NCBI GenBank assembly: GCA_027382625.1
Contig: JAJKFJ010021780.1
Span: 1 to 64,000 of the forward strand
Source: Tetmemena sp. SeJ-2015
Taxonomy: Eukaryota > Ciliophora > Spirotrichea > Sporadotrichida > Oxytrichidae
Direction of reading: 5' to 3'
DNA: 64,000 bases
The notes below the pieces were generated by a model, which saw only the letters and a program-made list of their open reading frames with translations, was not told the origin of the DNA and searched no databases. Position 1 is the stretch's first letter. Each line of letters starts with the position of its first letter. A program made the translations under genes and the position numbers. This document shows, one piece after another, positions 31,151 through 42,249 of the stretch.

Positions 31151-31617
31151 ATGAACAATCAAAGTAGTATAATTATCGTATTAAATAAAATGCAAAAGAA
31201 TAACTCAGTTGACAACATATACGCAGCAATAACCCTGCAGAAACCTCAAATTAAAGATCCTAAATAACCAATTAGCAAGGAACCCATCAAGCTAAGAAAA
31301 GAACTGCCTGAATGGAAAATCAACTAAGAATTCTAAGCAAAGTTAGCCATGGAGTGCTCAAGCAGATGTCTTACTCACAAATTAACTGATGAAGCTTAAA
31401 TTATGGCCCTTGAATTGCAACCATAAACTGCTTCAGCTCAATTACTAAATATTTCTTTTTCTTTTAATTGAATGAGAAATACAAACTAGGGTTTGGAGAG
31501 TAGCTTTGCCTGAACAGATGCATAAGCAAAATAATGAATGTGAAGGAGATAGTGGACAAGAAACTTAAAGAAAATTTGGAATTCCCACCCGTTCTATTCA
31601 ATTAAAATCTACCATGA
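31151..31617 (+). CDS. Small Tim (Tim9/Tim10-type) mitochondrial import chaperone
   Basis: Twin CX3C motifs define the small Tim family of the intermembrane space: the first is MECSSRCLTHKL, the second, after an IES, EQLCLNRCISKIMNV. The following helix (KEIVDKKLKENLEFPP) is typical. The ATG at 31151 is in frame with a second at 31190; with either start the N-terminal extension of 40-55 residues is longer than usual. Stop is TGA 31615-31617. The 26-nt IES at 31440-31465 separates the two motifs. The gene begins only 59 nt after the zinc-finger stop. Confidence 0.8.
31440..31465 (+). other. IES in small Tim gene, pointer AATT (26 nt)
   Basis: AATT is at 31440-31443 and 31466-31469. Excision yields QTASAQLNEKYKLGFGEQLC and removes an in-frame TGA, giving normal spacing before the second CX3C motif. 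Confidence 0.9.
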
Positions 31618-31811
31618 ATTAAATAAAATGCTCTAATTATCTTTATCATTTATCTTATTACAAAACATACACAAATATTTTTCATTTCTTTTCTTCCTTC
31701 TTTGAATAAGACAGAAAAAGAAAGAGAGACTGAAACTTTATTTGTGTTTATCTGTGTTTTTGTTTAATAATATTTGTGAGTATATATTAAATTGAGCCAT
31801 AGAATAGTTAA

Positions 31812-33280
31812 ATGAAAGAGTAATTGAGAAATAAAGCTATCAGCCTGCTTTTTAACACTCCCCATCAGAAGTGTGGACCCACTTTTGTAAAATAGTTCCA
31901 GAGAAACTTTTCTTCAATTGGTAAGAGCAAAAAGACTTTGAGTTCAGATTGAATAAAATGAATTACCGCAGAGAAATAATGGAGAATTAATAATTTGATA
32001 GGTAGTAAAGAACAACGCTTGCAGCATAAGTTCAATTTTGATTAGAACTAGAAGACAGTTGTAAATTATTCTTAACTTCAGAATTAATGGATCTATTAAA
32101 ATAACTTTTTACTGTTTTAGGGTTGTTTTAGAAAATTGATGAATTTAAATTTTTTAACACTATTTAAAAAGATATGCGGAGAGTGATTTAATTTTCGGTT
32201 TAAATATGCTTCTTTTCGTATAATATAATTAAAAATTGTAACAATATTAGTCCCATGATTCTATAGGTTTCAGTTCTCGATGACTTCTTTATTTAAATTA
32301 TTTAAAAAAAGAATTAATACCTTAAAAATGAGATAAAGGAAAAATTTTTTTGCGCCCAAACATATCTGAAAAAAGCTTAAATTGCATATGATTTTAATAG
32401 GTTTACATTATTTATGTTAGATAACTACTCTGAGTAATTTTATCAGATCCACCCTAGGTTGCTGAATTTCAAGCAGGAGTATCTAAGTGTATGACTATTA
32501 TTCGAAGTTATTAACACTTATTCGTAGGTAGCAGAGGTGAATTTGAAGTCGTCTACCACAGCCCCCAAGAAAGAAATAGAAGGAGGCTACTTCAACATAT
32601 TCTCCACCCACCATAAACTAGCGAAGGAGGGCCAAAAAGAAGAAGAGAATGCTTCTCATTAAATGCTCAGGAGTTTGTCTAAGAAATATACAGACCTAGA
32701 TAAACTGAAGAGTATTTACTTGTGGGGAGAGCCGGGATGTGGAAAGACACTAATCATGGACATGTTCTACGATAATCTTGGGGTTAGCAATAAAAGGAAA
32801 CTCCACTATAATGAGTTCATGTTGGAGGTGCACAAGGCAGAACATTAACTCAATCAGCAGTATAAGAACTAGTCAAGAGACACTATCAACTTAGTTGGTC
32901 AAAGCTTCTGCAAGGACATCACTTTCTTCTGTATTCAAAAATTAACATCTTATAACTCATACAAAAGTAGTCTGAATTCATTTAGATATGATTGACGAGT
33001 TCTAAGTTCTGGATATAGCAGATGCAATCTATTTCTATAAAATTTACTTGGCTTAATTAATTCACACCTCTTATTTAAACTCTTTTATTAAATTTATTGT
33101 GGTTGTATGAATGATACTGAAAAGGCTGTTTGAGTCGTTTTGGGAATAGAAATTGCTAGTATTTTTCACAGCAATAGACCCCCAGAAGACTTGTACCTCA
33201 ACGGTCTGCAGAGAGACCTCTTTCTACCATTCATAGATTTACTTAAGGAGAAGGCTCACGTCATCAAGTAAAACTCATTT
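31812..33280 (+). CDS. AFG1-type mitochondrial ATPase, N-terminal half (scrambled gene)
   Basis: ATG 31812 opens a basic, hydroxylated leader ([20 protein letters not shown]) suitable for mitochondrial import. An AT-rich gap (about 31935-32440) is probably one or more IESs. Next is [10 protein letters not shown], a splice-like gap at about 32489-32528, and [19 protein letters not shown]. Walker A is [19 protein letters not shown]; then [22 protein letters not shown] (Walker B) after inserts near 32940 and 33040, the sensor-1 region [20 protein letters not shown] and KEKAHVIK. The coding ends at the pointer CTCATTT (33274-33280). It continues inverted at 16526-15923; joined, the protein reads HVIKQNSFSLSSIDYRLLN. 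AFG1 extracts and helps degrade mitochondrial proteins. Confidence 0.9.
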
Positions 33281-33413
33281 CCTTAATCATCAATCCATTT
33301 AGTTTAACTTCAATAGATATCCAAGTTGGAGATAAGTTAGTTAAGAAGCCTTTGAAAATAAATAAGGACTGTTTATTAACTATAGCATTTAATTAAGTGG
33401 AGCTCATCTTCTG

Positions 33414-35727
33414 TCTGCCTTGCCGTTGCTTCTCTTTCCAGTGAAGAGATGCTTGGGCATCTTGATGGGGATGTGATGGTCTGCTTCGTTGATGTTTATG
33501 ATGTGCTTGAACACTCTCTTGTTAATCTTCTTGGCAAGTCTGATCTACTCCTCGGGTACCACTCTAGTGGGGTGAGGCTGAGGAACTGATCCCTCTCTTC
33601 TGCCCTTGGACATTCACTCAAACTATAAAACCTTTATTGATGTGAGGCCTTATTGGCATTCTAGATTGAGCGGACCTTAGATTGGGCGGATATCTTTAAC
33701 TGAGCGGGAGTTAGTGATCTACCCTTGAGGTTCTTAACTGACTTTCCTTTCTTTCCTGACTTTTAGGCGTAGTCGTCAGAGCCATCGGACATGGATCTTT
33801 GTCTCTTACAAATACTCATTTGATACTCACTAATTTACACTCCCTCTCTTACGTCCAACTCTGGTATCATCAACATCAGCCATCTCAGTGTCGCTTTCAT
33901 CACTGTCAGCCAGTGCCTTCTTTGCAAGCTTGTCTTAGTTAGATTCAAGATGAGAGATGGATTTTCTGCCCTTAACTCTCTGTCTGATCGAGTCGATGTT
34001 AGCATCGATGCCCTTGGACTCTAAATGCTCCTCCAAAGCACTCAGCTTCTTGTTCTTGCTTCTGGCTCTAAGATTTTTCTTGAGCTTGTGGTTTAACTTT
34101 AAGAGGGCCTTCTTTCCTCTCACTACTTTCAGAGCCTTCTTCATCTCGCCGAAGCTAATTCCATCTGAGTTCTCGTCATCATCCTCCATCAGATCATCAA
34201 TATTGTAAATAGTTAAATGTTGAAGTCATTCTCTTGAGCTTCCATTTGTAGAAGTTTATCTTCCTCCTTCTCGAGGGCCAAAAGTTTCTCTTCAATCTCT
34301 GGGTCGTAGAAGTCGAGCACGTTCTTGCCCAAGAAGAACTCAGGCCACTTGTCGAACTTCCATTCATCTTTCTCAAGCTGATAGTGCTCCTCCACTGGGA
34401 TGTAGAAGTTTCCTGCACCTCCAAACTCTTCTTAGAGCTCCTTGATGGTGGGTCCTTGCTTCTTCACTCCAGTTTAACTGTCTCAGGAATGGTAGCAGGT
34501 CTGTCTACGTTGTCTCTCTTCTTGGGTTGAACAATGTTCAGTCTGTTGAGGAGAGCCTCTGCCTTCTTGGGGTCCTTGCCCTTTTGGGTGAGTCTGAAGT
34601 CGAGCAAGATATCGCAAGCCTTCTGTTTCACATCTACAATACCGTCTCCTGACTGATTGGACATCTGGATAAGATAGGCGTTGTGATCCTTGGCAAGGCT
34701 TTCAATCAGAGTCTTGGTCTTCTTCTCGAGATCGGAGTACTTCACGAGATCGATTTTGGTCAGAACCAAAACGAGGGGCTTTGATTGGAAGAGAGGCTTG
34801 ATATTCTTGAATAGGGAGATTTGCTGGTCGATGGTGTATCCGCAGGTTTCTGATAACCTCTATTAAAAGTAGATCTTTAATGAAGATTGTGGTCTAAATT
34901 TATATCAATGAAGTAGAGGATGCAAGCGTTCAAGTGAGCAAGAGCAGTAATAGACTGCATTTCAATGGTGTTTCTCTCGTCAAGAGGGTGATCAAGGATA
35001 CCTGGGGTATCAATAACTTGCCATCTTGCGTACTTGTAATCTGTGTGACCTACATAGAGTGACTGAGTGGTGAAGGCGTAAGGTTGAACATCCACATTAG
35101 CATCGGTCACGTTATTCATGAAACTAGACTTTCCCACATTTGGGTATCCTGTGATAATCAAAGTGCGCTGGTTGGGATCAATCTGGGGCAGACGAGCCAA
35201 ATGCTTCCTGACCTCCTCAAGATAAGAAAGAGAGGACTTCAGCTTCTTCATCAAAGTGCACATTCTTCCGAGAGCAGCGCGTTTCAATTGCTTTGCTCTG
35301 TATACCTTAAAAATATACTTAAGCTATTTCCAATTAAATCCTGATTTAAATCCCTAGTTTACAAGGAGTCTGCATACTTGAGAAGTCTGACATAATCATT
35401 GGCAACGTTATCGACAATACTTTTAGCCTTGTTGACGTGACCAAGAGCCAGCTTGTAATGGTCCTTATCATAGAGAATATTCATTAAATCTGCGTAGAAG
35501 GGATGGATATCATTAAGCTTGGGGAAGCCATCTACAATGGCTGTGAGTTTTTCATTGACTGCCTCCTGCATGTACTTGATCTTGCGCATGTAGAACTTTC
35601 TTATTCTGGATATTTTGAAGTTGGCGTGGATCTCAGTGGGAGTCTTTCTCTGAGTCTTGGACAGAGTGATGTCGATCAACTCTGAAGCATCAAATAAATT
35701 TAGATCAGGGATTGGGAGGGACTTCAC
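33414..35727 (-). CDS. NOG1: Nucleolar GTP-binding protein NOG1 (60S ribosome assembly)
   Basis: NOG1 is an OBG-like GTPase needed for late nucleolar maturation of the 60S subunit. From ATG 35727 the N-terminal helical domain is well conserved ([49 protein letters not shown]). After a 59-nt IES (35301-35359) comes [14 protein letters not shown] and the G domain: [12 protein letters not shown] (G1), [15 protein letters not shown] (G2), [16 protein letters not shown] (G3), [10 protein letters not shown] (G4, Thr in place of the usual Asn). The C-terminal basic part ends [20 protein letters not shown] before TGA 33414-33416. Gaps near 34875, 34440, 34200, 33835 and 33620 contain short inserts that break the frame. 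Length is normal for NOG1. Confidence 0.95.
35301..35359 (-). other. IES in NOG1, pointer TA (59 nt)
   Basis: Chosen because removal gives [20 protein letters not shown], matching the strongly conserved NOG1 sequence. Only TA is shared at the ends. Confidence 0.75.
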
Positions 35728-36840
35728 AACTCTTTTTATTAAAGTAAAAAAATTTAATCTCTCTCTTTAAATTTTTTTACGATAATTTTTTAAATGATTT
35801 TTTTGTAAACCAAATAGATGATTTTTATTTATTAAAGAAAATTTTTACAATCACTTTTTCTCTTAATACTTTTGTATTTTTCAGTAACATAAATAGATGA
35901 TTAAAAGAAGAATTGTAATAATTTTTCCGACACAAATGAATCTTTTTTTGTTAAAAAATAATAATCTAAATTTTTTTAGGGTTCCCCTCCCGTTGGATCT
36001 TTTGGATCTGCTTGAAGTTGTAAGCGGATGTCATTTGCTTTTTAGAGTGGAAGTATATATTTGCAAAGTATATGTAGTATTAATCTATAATTATTGTTGT
36101 TGTTTACTTATTATCTACTAAACATCTCTCCATATTCTTTATTTGTTCAAGTTTTAGAAGCTTTTTTTAGACTAAGTTTATAAATAATCTCAAGAACACG
36201 TCATTTACAATAGTTTTTAGCCTAAAAATTATTAATAATTATAAAATATTCTTTGAATATTTCATTTAAAACTCTTTTTAGCAAATGAAAATTTGTATTA
36301 TATTTAAGCCGTATTAAAGCAGGCTGGGCTTAAGATTTTATCAATCAAACAATCTAAAATTGGCATTGACCTATCACCTTTCCAGCTCAAACTACCCCAT
36401 GAAAACTTCAGCACATAAACCAACGACTTGGAGTCAGGCTCAGCTTCTAATTTCAAACTAGAAGCATTGATACACATTTAATTTAAAAAATATTTTAAAT
36501 TAAACTAGAAGATTACGAATAAAACCGACCCATCAATAAACCAAATCTATATTTAATTTATTAAAAGGAGTAAGATTATTTTATTTTATGACGGGAGCTG
36601 CTAGAATTTACCCTTGTAAGAATATTCTTATTTCAAACTTAAGATAGAATTGTCTGGTATTTATAATTGATACAAATATAATCAGTTCTTAAGAATTAAT
36701 AAAATTAATTCAATAAAGATATAATGAAATTGAAGAAATTGCTTTTATATATAACTATATGAATTTATTGTTTGGTATTCATCAAAACTTGATTGAAAAA
36801 ACTTAATCATTCTTGACAAACAGAAAGCAAAATTAAAATG
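35728..36840. other. AT-rich intergenic DNA
   Basis: Long A/T runs with no supported gene. Near 36307-36330 it contains a short GC-richer string, GCCGTATTAAAGCAGGCTGG. A related string occurs at about 42675, marking the start of the duplicated transporter unit. Confidence 0.6.
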
Positions 36841-39800
36841 TTAATTTATTAAAGAAACCCAGTTAAAATAACCTTTGAAAACGTTAAGTTTGACGTGAAT
36901 GTTAAGCTAAATTCTCAGGAGGCAAAAGATTTTTAATTTTTAAGCCGAAGGAAGTAAAGTTAAAACTCTCAACATCGTTAAGGGAGTTAGTGGCTATGCA
37001 ATCTAAAACCTGTAATGTTTCATAAAAAAAATTATTTTACATATTTTCCATAAAATTCAAATTATAAACAAAAGATTTTTTTAAAAAAATTTATTATCAA
37101 GATTTTTAAGTTTAAGGATATTAAATGGGAAAATTTATTGGTATAATGATTCCCTTGTTGCTTTAAATAAGATCATTCCTCTGCACTAAATGTTTTATAA
37201 ATTAATCTTGTACTGATAATTTCTTTAGTAAGCGAAAATATTTTGCTATGATTTTGGTTTTGAATGCCAGGCCAAACACTTTATTTTAATGGGATCCTCT
37301 GGAGCGGGGAAAACATCCCTTCTAAATATTCTTAGCGACAGAGTTTCAAGCAGACGAGGGAACAAGATCTCAGGAACCATTCTCGTTAATGACAAAACTC
37401 CCCTCACTCATCAATTTTTAAAGTTTTGAGAATACTTAGGATTAACTCAGGACATCTTTGGCAGCTTGGCGGGTTATGTGATGCAAGACGATGTTCTCTT
37501 CTAGCACTTTACTCCTCGGCAGTCGTTGAGGTTCGCTGCCAGACTCAAACTTCATAATGTGCCTGAGGAGGAGCAAGATCAAAGAGTGGAATAGCTACTC
37601 AAAGATTTGGGGTTAATTCACAGAGCGGACACACCAGTTGGGTCAATTTAAAGAAAGACCCTCTCAGGAGGAGAAAGGAAAAGAACTGCTATTATTTTAA
37701 TATATACATTTTATGTATTGGAGTCGAACTCATCACTGATCCTTCTCTCATTAAACCTTTATTCTGGTAATAAATAAATTATACAAACTTTCCTAAATAA
37801 CAATATTTGTGAGATTAATCTCAAATCTTTTACTTACACTTTATAATTTTGAAGCATAGTTTATAATTAAATCTACAATTATAATTGATGTATTCTTTTA
37901 ATTGAGTTTGCAGAAAGCCAAACTAACAACAGAAGTTTGGAAATACCTCATCAGAGTTTGATAATTTTTCATTCGTCAATCTTTAAGATCTATATTTTAA
38001 TGTCATTCATTATAATTTTTAATCTCTATAAAACTTAATGAGCGAGAAATAATTTGAAATCTTCTTTAAAACATGTATAAACTTACTTAAAAGGTTTTTC
38101 AATAAAATATTTTTTTTTACTAAAAAAAAGTATCGTAAAAGAACTCTTTTTAAATCTAAAAACTTATGATTGTATCCTATTTCTTTTGCAATTTATATTA
38201 TTGAAATTGAATAATGAATTTGACTTTAATTAGAATGTTTGAAGGATTGATTCTGTTAGATGAGCCTACTTCAGGCCTAGACAGCTTCAAGGCCTATTAA
38301 ATTGTGAAGTTATTGGATTCGCTTGCCAAAAAGGGTAAAACAGTCATTACTACTATTCACTAGCCTGGTTCTGATTCTTTCAAACTTTTCGACCGCCTTA
38401 TCCTTATGTGCGATGGGCAAATCATGTACTAGGGAGAAGCAAATTAAAGCTCAAAATACTTCGGAGAGATCGGAATACCATGTCCTAAGTTCTCAAACCC
38501 AGCTGATTACTACATGAAGGTACTCACTGTTAATTACCCCAAAGATTCAAATGATGGCAAAAAAGTAGCATTCCTCCAAAAAAAGTATTAAGAGATCATT
38601 CATAAAACCAAAATATTAACAAAAAACTTATAAAGCTAATCAACTCATATATTTACAATTTAAGAAAGCAAATATTCTACCTGACATATAAATATCTCAA
38701 GGCATTTTGCTATAATATAGCGAAATTTCTTATCTCTACAAAAATTTATTTAAATATTTTTAATCTCCTCGGATAAATAATTATCATATTAAAAAATTGT
38801 TCCTGTCTTATATACTCAGAAAACTTTTGCTTATTTAATCTTAAAATTTAATTTCTTGCTTTTCTAATTTCGATAAAAATATTCGTTTAATTTAATACTC
38901 CATATAAAAAAGCATAATTATTTAAATTATATGTAGAAGTAAAAAAGTATATTTATTCTTTGTAAAACATACATCACACTCCTGATGAGATTACTTCTAC
39001 TTCTTCTTGACCATCTAAGCAACTCTTTAGCCTAAAAAATTTAATGATCGAAAAGTCTATTTAAATTTTACTTATCTTTTTTAAAATAGTATTTCTTAAT
39101 CTTATTTCTGGCAATTTCATCTAAGCCTTCAATTGAAAACTATAATCGTTCAGTCGGTACTCTTAATATATTTTATATTGAATTTCACTTAAAAATAATT
39201 ATGACGAAATAAAATAGATGTGTGAGAGAATGAAAACTTCACTTTGAAGAATACAAAAATGCTCAAAATTGAAGTTTCTGATATTTATTTAATAAATACA
39301 GAATGTGATATGCATATCCAAACTTAAATTTAGAGGTTTAATTCTCCCAAGATTTAAAGTATCAATCAAGTATTAAAAAAAATTTAATTCATCTAAATTT
39401 ATAACTTTAAAAAAAATTTCCCAAGACCATCCATTTTTGTAGATTTAATCTCTAAAATTAATTTTAACTTGTACATTATGTTTTTTAATAGAATTTTTTT
39501 AAAAACATAAATATTAATTTTTATAATTATATTCGTAAAAAATGAATTCTAATTTATAGCTCTTTTACCTTATACAAATAAAAAAATAAAAATTTGAAAC
39601 TTTACACTACTAAATTTTTATTAAAAAACGAATTTACAAGTTTAGACCATTTATGTTACTTTAAAATTTCAGTAGAAAAAAATTATACCTTTCATAAGGA
39701 ATTAAAAAAAAGATTGAAGAATGAATCTTAATCAGCTTAATTTGAAGAAATAGACCCCTCTACACTTAAAAAGGACTACGCAAAGTTCTCTGTTCAGCTA

Positions 39801-41030
39801 TTTAATAAATGCAAATGAAAATCTTCTTTTTATTATTATTCGTTTTTTGAATAAGAACTTTGAACGAGAGAGTATTGTAGCAAGTAAAGAGCGATCCCAT
39901 GCATTTAAAATCAAAGATTATAGAGACCATTTTCATGGGTCTGGTGAATTTGGCAGTGTTTTGGGGCTTAGGTGGAAACGGAATAGTTGAGCAAATGGGA
40001 TTGGCAGGCTTTCTCTTTAATAATTGTATCACTTATTGATTCAAACTGTAATTAACTAAAATCCTTTTTTCATTAAAAGACACAATAAGTTATGATGAAC
40101 TTGATGGGGTGTATTTTGATTTTTTAGTAAGAAAGACCAGTCTTCCTGAGAGAATAGGCAAATAAGATGTACAATTTACTCTTAAAAATTATGATGATTA
40201 TAGTTTTAATACGAATAATTTAAAGTTGAATGTAAACTAATTAGGTTTATTTTTGCTTTTCATTAAAATACTTAATAGGTTTGACCCCATATTATTTGAC
40301 TAAAGTAACAGTTGAGTTCCCCATTCAGCTGCTAGTGCCAATGTTGTGGTGGGTTATTACTTATTTTGGAGTTGGTTTAACTATCACAGCTGGAAAATTC
40401 TTGCTAAATTATTAACATTAATTATAAATAAATGCAAAGTTTTTTGCAGCTTTATAGTTCAAAATTAGATTAATCTTGTATTTCAAATAGTGCTTTTAAT
40501 GCTTAGGTTAATTTAAAAAAAAAACATAAATTATATTAATTCTTTCCAGTCCATATAATTAAAAATAAATTCTTCATGGCATATTTGATAAACTTCATGC
40601 TTGTGTTCTGCGCCTCTTCTTTAGGCTATTTCGTTTCCTCATTATTCGAAAGTGTGGCAAATGCAGTTACTATTGCTCCAGTAATACTAATGCCACTACT
40701 TATGTTTAGTGGGTTTTTCTCAAACTCAGGATCTTATCCCGCATGGATAGGTTGGTTCCAATACCTCTCCCCAGTCAAATAATAAATATTAATATGCGCT
40801 AGAAGCCTTGGTCACAAACGAGTTTGAAGATAGAAATTACGGGCCGCACGATGTCAACTTGATAGAGAGACTTGGATTCAAATTAGGCGTCGGAACGTGT
40901 TTGGGAATCCTCGCAGCAATTATCGTTCAACATATCTAAATTATTTAATCCTTTTTAAATATTTTATGGGTGGTTGATTGTGCTGAGAATAGTATCAATA
41001 ATATGCTTGAAGCTAAAAATATAATTTGAT
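36841..41030 (+). CDS. ABCG half-transporter, copy 1 (heavily IES-interrupted)
   Basis: White/ABCG-family exporter with one nucleotide-binding domain before one membrane domain. Coding patches in order: PVKITFENVKFDVNVKLNS (36860); Walker A MGSSGAGKTSLLNILSDR (37290); QDIFGSLAGYVMQDDVLF, TPVGSI and the signature LSGGERKRTA (37430-37690); Walker B LILLDEPTSGLDSFKAY with TTIHQPGSDSF (38245-38380); LSNPADYYMKVLTVNYP-like segment (38500). The membrane part follows: FMGLVNLAVFWGLGGNG (39930), EERPVFLRE-like (40130), LTPYYLTKVTVEFPIQLLVP (40290), AYLINFMLVFCASSLGYF (40580) and FSGFFSNSGSYPAWIGW (40705). The last segment is YALEALVTNEFEDRNYG with a final ILR-rich tail near 41000. Large AT-rich gaps of up to 600 nt separate the patches. 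No pseudogene-like stop lies within a patch. Confidence 0.88.
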
Positions 41031-41123
41031 TATGATTTATTTAATTTGAAGCTGTTAGTTTCAAAGTTTCAGTGACCGAAGAGAAAAGGTGCTAGAAATA
41101 CTGATCAAGAGATCATTTCAAAC

Positions 41124-41182
41124 AATTACGTCATTTATAATAATTTCTCTCCAATCTCTAATGTTTTAGGTTTAAATTATTA
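41124..41182 (+). repeat. Downstream repeat, copy 1 of 3
   Basis: An AT-rich block with the core TCTCTAATGTTTTAGGTTTA and an upstream AATTACGTCATTTA. It lies just after transporter copy 1 and is nearly repeated after copy 2 (48774-48830) and once more alone (49312-49358). Confidence 0.8.
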
Positions 41183-41461
41183 ATCTAATTTTTAAGCCAA
41201 CACTAATGTATGTATACAAAATTATATAAAACAATTAAGATTTTAAAGTAAAGTAAAGTAATGTAAAATTTGAGGAATAAATATAATAATCAATTTCAAA
41301 ACTCAGCACTTATTCAGTCTAGTTAAGAAACCGAAGTTATTATCCTATGAAACAATTAAGATTTAAAAATCAATTTTTAATTCATTATAATGATCCTGAA
41401 AATTTATTCTAATCAAGATAGGGAAGAATATTTTTAATCATTTAATTTTAAATTCATACAA

Positions 41462-42108
41462 ATGTTGAGAGTGCCAGCGCGCACTCTACTCTCGCATTTG
41501 AAAATTGCTTTGCAGATGAGAAATTTAGGAGTTGCAGCTGTTCCTCATCGCACTTCTAAGTTTCGTGCACATCAATTATTTGATTGATCCTCAAACTCTT
41601 CGCCACTAAGCGCACTTCAGTTTGGAGTAGAAGATCTTCCATAGATAGTTTCCTTATCTCAAGATCTCTCCGTAGACTGTAGCAAACATCTATCGTTGAA
41701 ATGGCATAACGTACAAAACTGTGAATCGAGTGAAGCGCGTTATAGACTTCACTAAGCCATTTTATTATAATAATCTGAAATATATTTACACTGCTCAGGT
41801 GAGAGAGGGATAGCGTGAAGTTTGTATGTGCTGACGAAGCTTACACACAACACCTTCATGAAGAAGAGTTAATAAGCACGATAACATAGAAGTTTACGAG
41901 TAGAAAGTAAATATAACTACAAGTGAGTTACTAGCAGGAATCAGCGAAGACTCAGGCTTAGAAGCTTATGTCCTTCGTCCTCGCTCTATCAAGCGAGAGC
42001 AGTATGTTGCGTTCCTTAAGAAGCTCAGAGAGAAGATCACAGCCGGTGAGATCGTTCTACTCGTTGACAACCTCAGCGTACACAAGATAAAGGAAGTGAA
42101 GAAGGCAT
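41462..42108 (+). mobile_element. Tc1/IS630-type transposase, truncated copy
   Basis: GC-richer than its surroundings. It starts MLRVPARTLLSHLKIALQMR (helix-turn-helix-like region). A central block has RVKRVIDFTKPFYYNN, then the first catalytic Asp in KFVCADEA and the second in EIVLLVDNLSVHK. It ends abruptly at VKKA (42108), before the third catalytic residue, and AT-rich DNA follows. It has internal frame changes. Nearly identical in reverse complement to the element at 46648-47558. Not functional by itself. Confidence 0.85.
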
Positions 42109-42249
42109 GTGTGATAATTTCTTAATTAAAGTCATCAATTATTTCTTTAGTCAGGACCTCAAAAAACATATTTCATCGTCAAGGAGTGCTTATGCCAATC
42201 TACTATAATGCTACTTGTATGTATTCATGATAATACTTATTATATGGTT

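Noticed and set aside
33414..35727. NOG1 as a pseudogene because of frame breaks
   Set aside because: The breaks coincide with short AT-rich inserts while every GTPase motif is intact, as expected for germline IESs.
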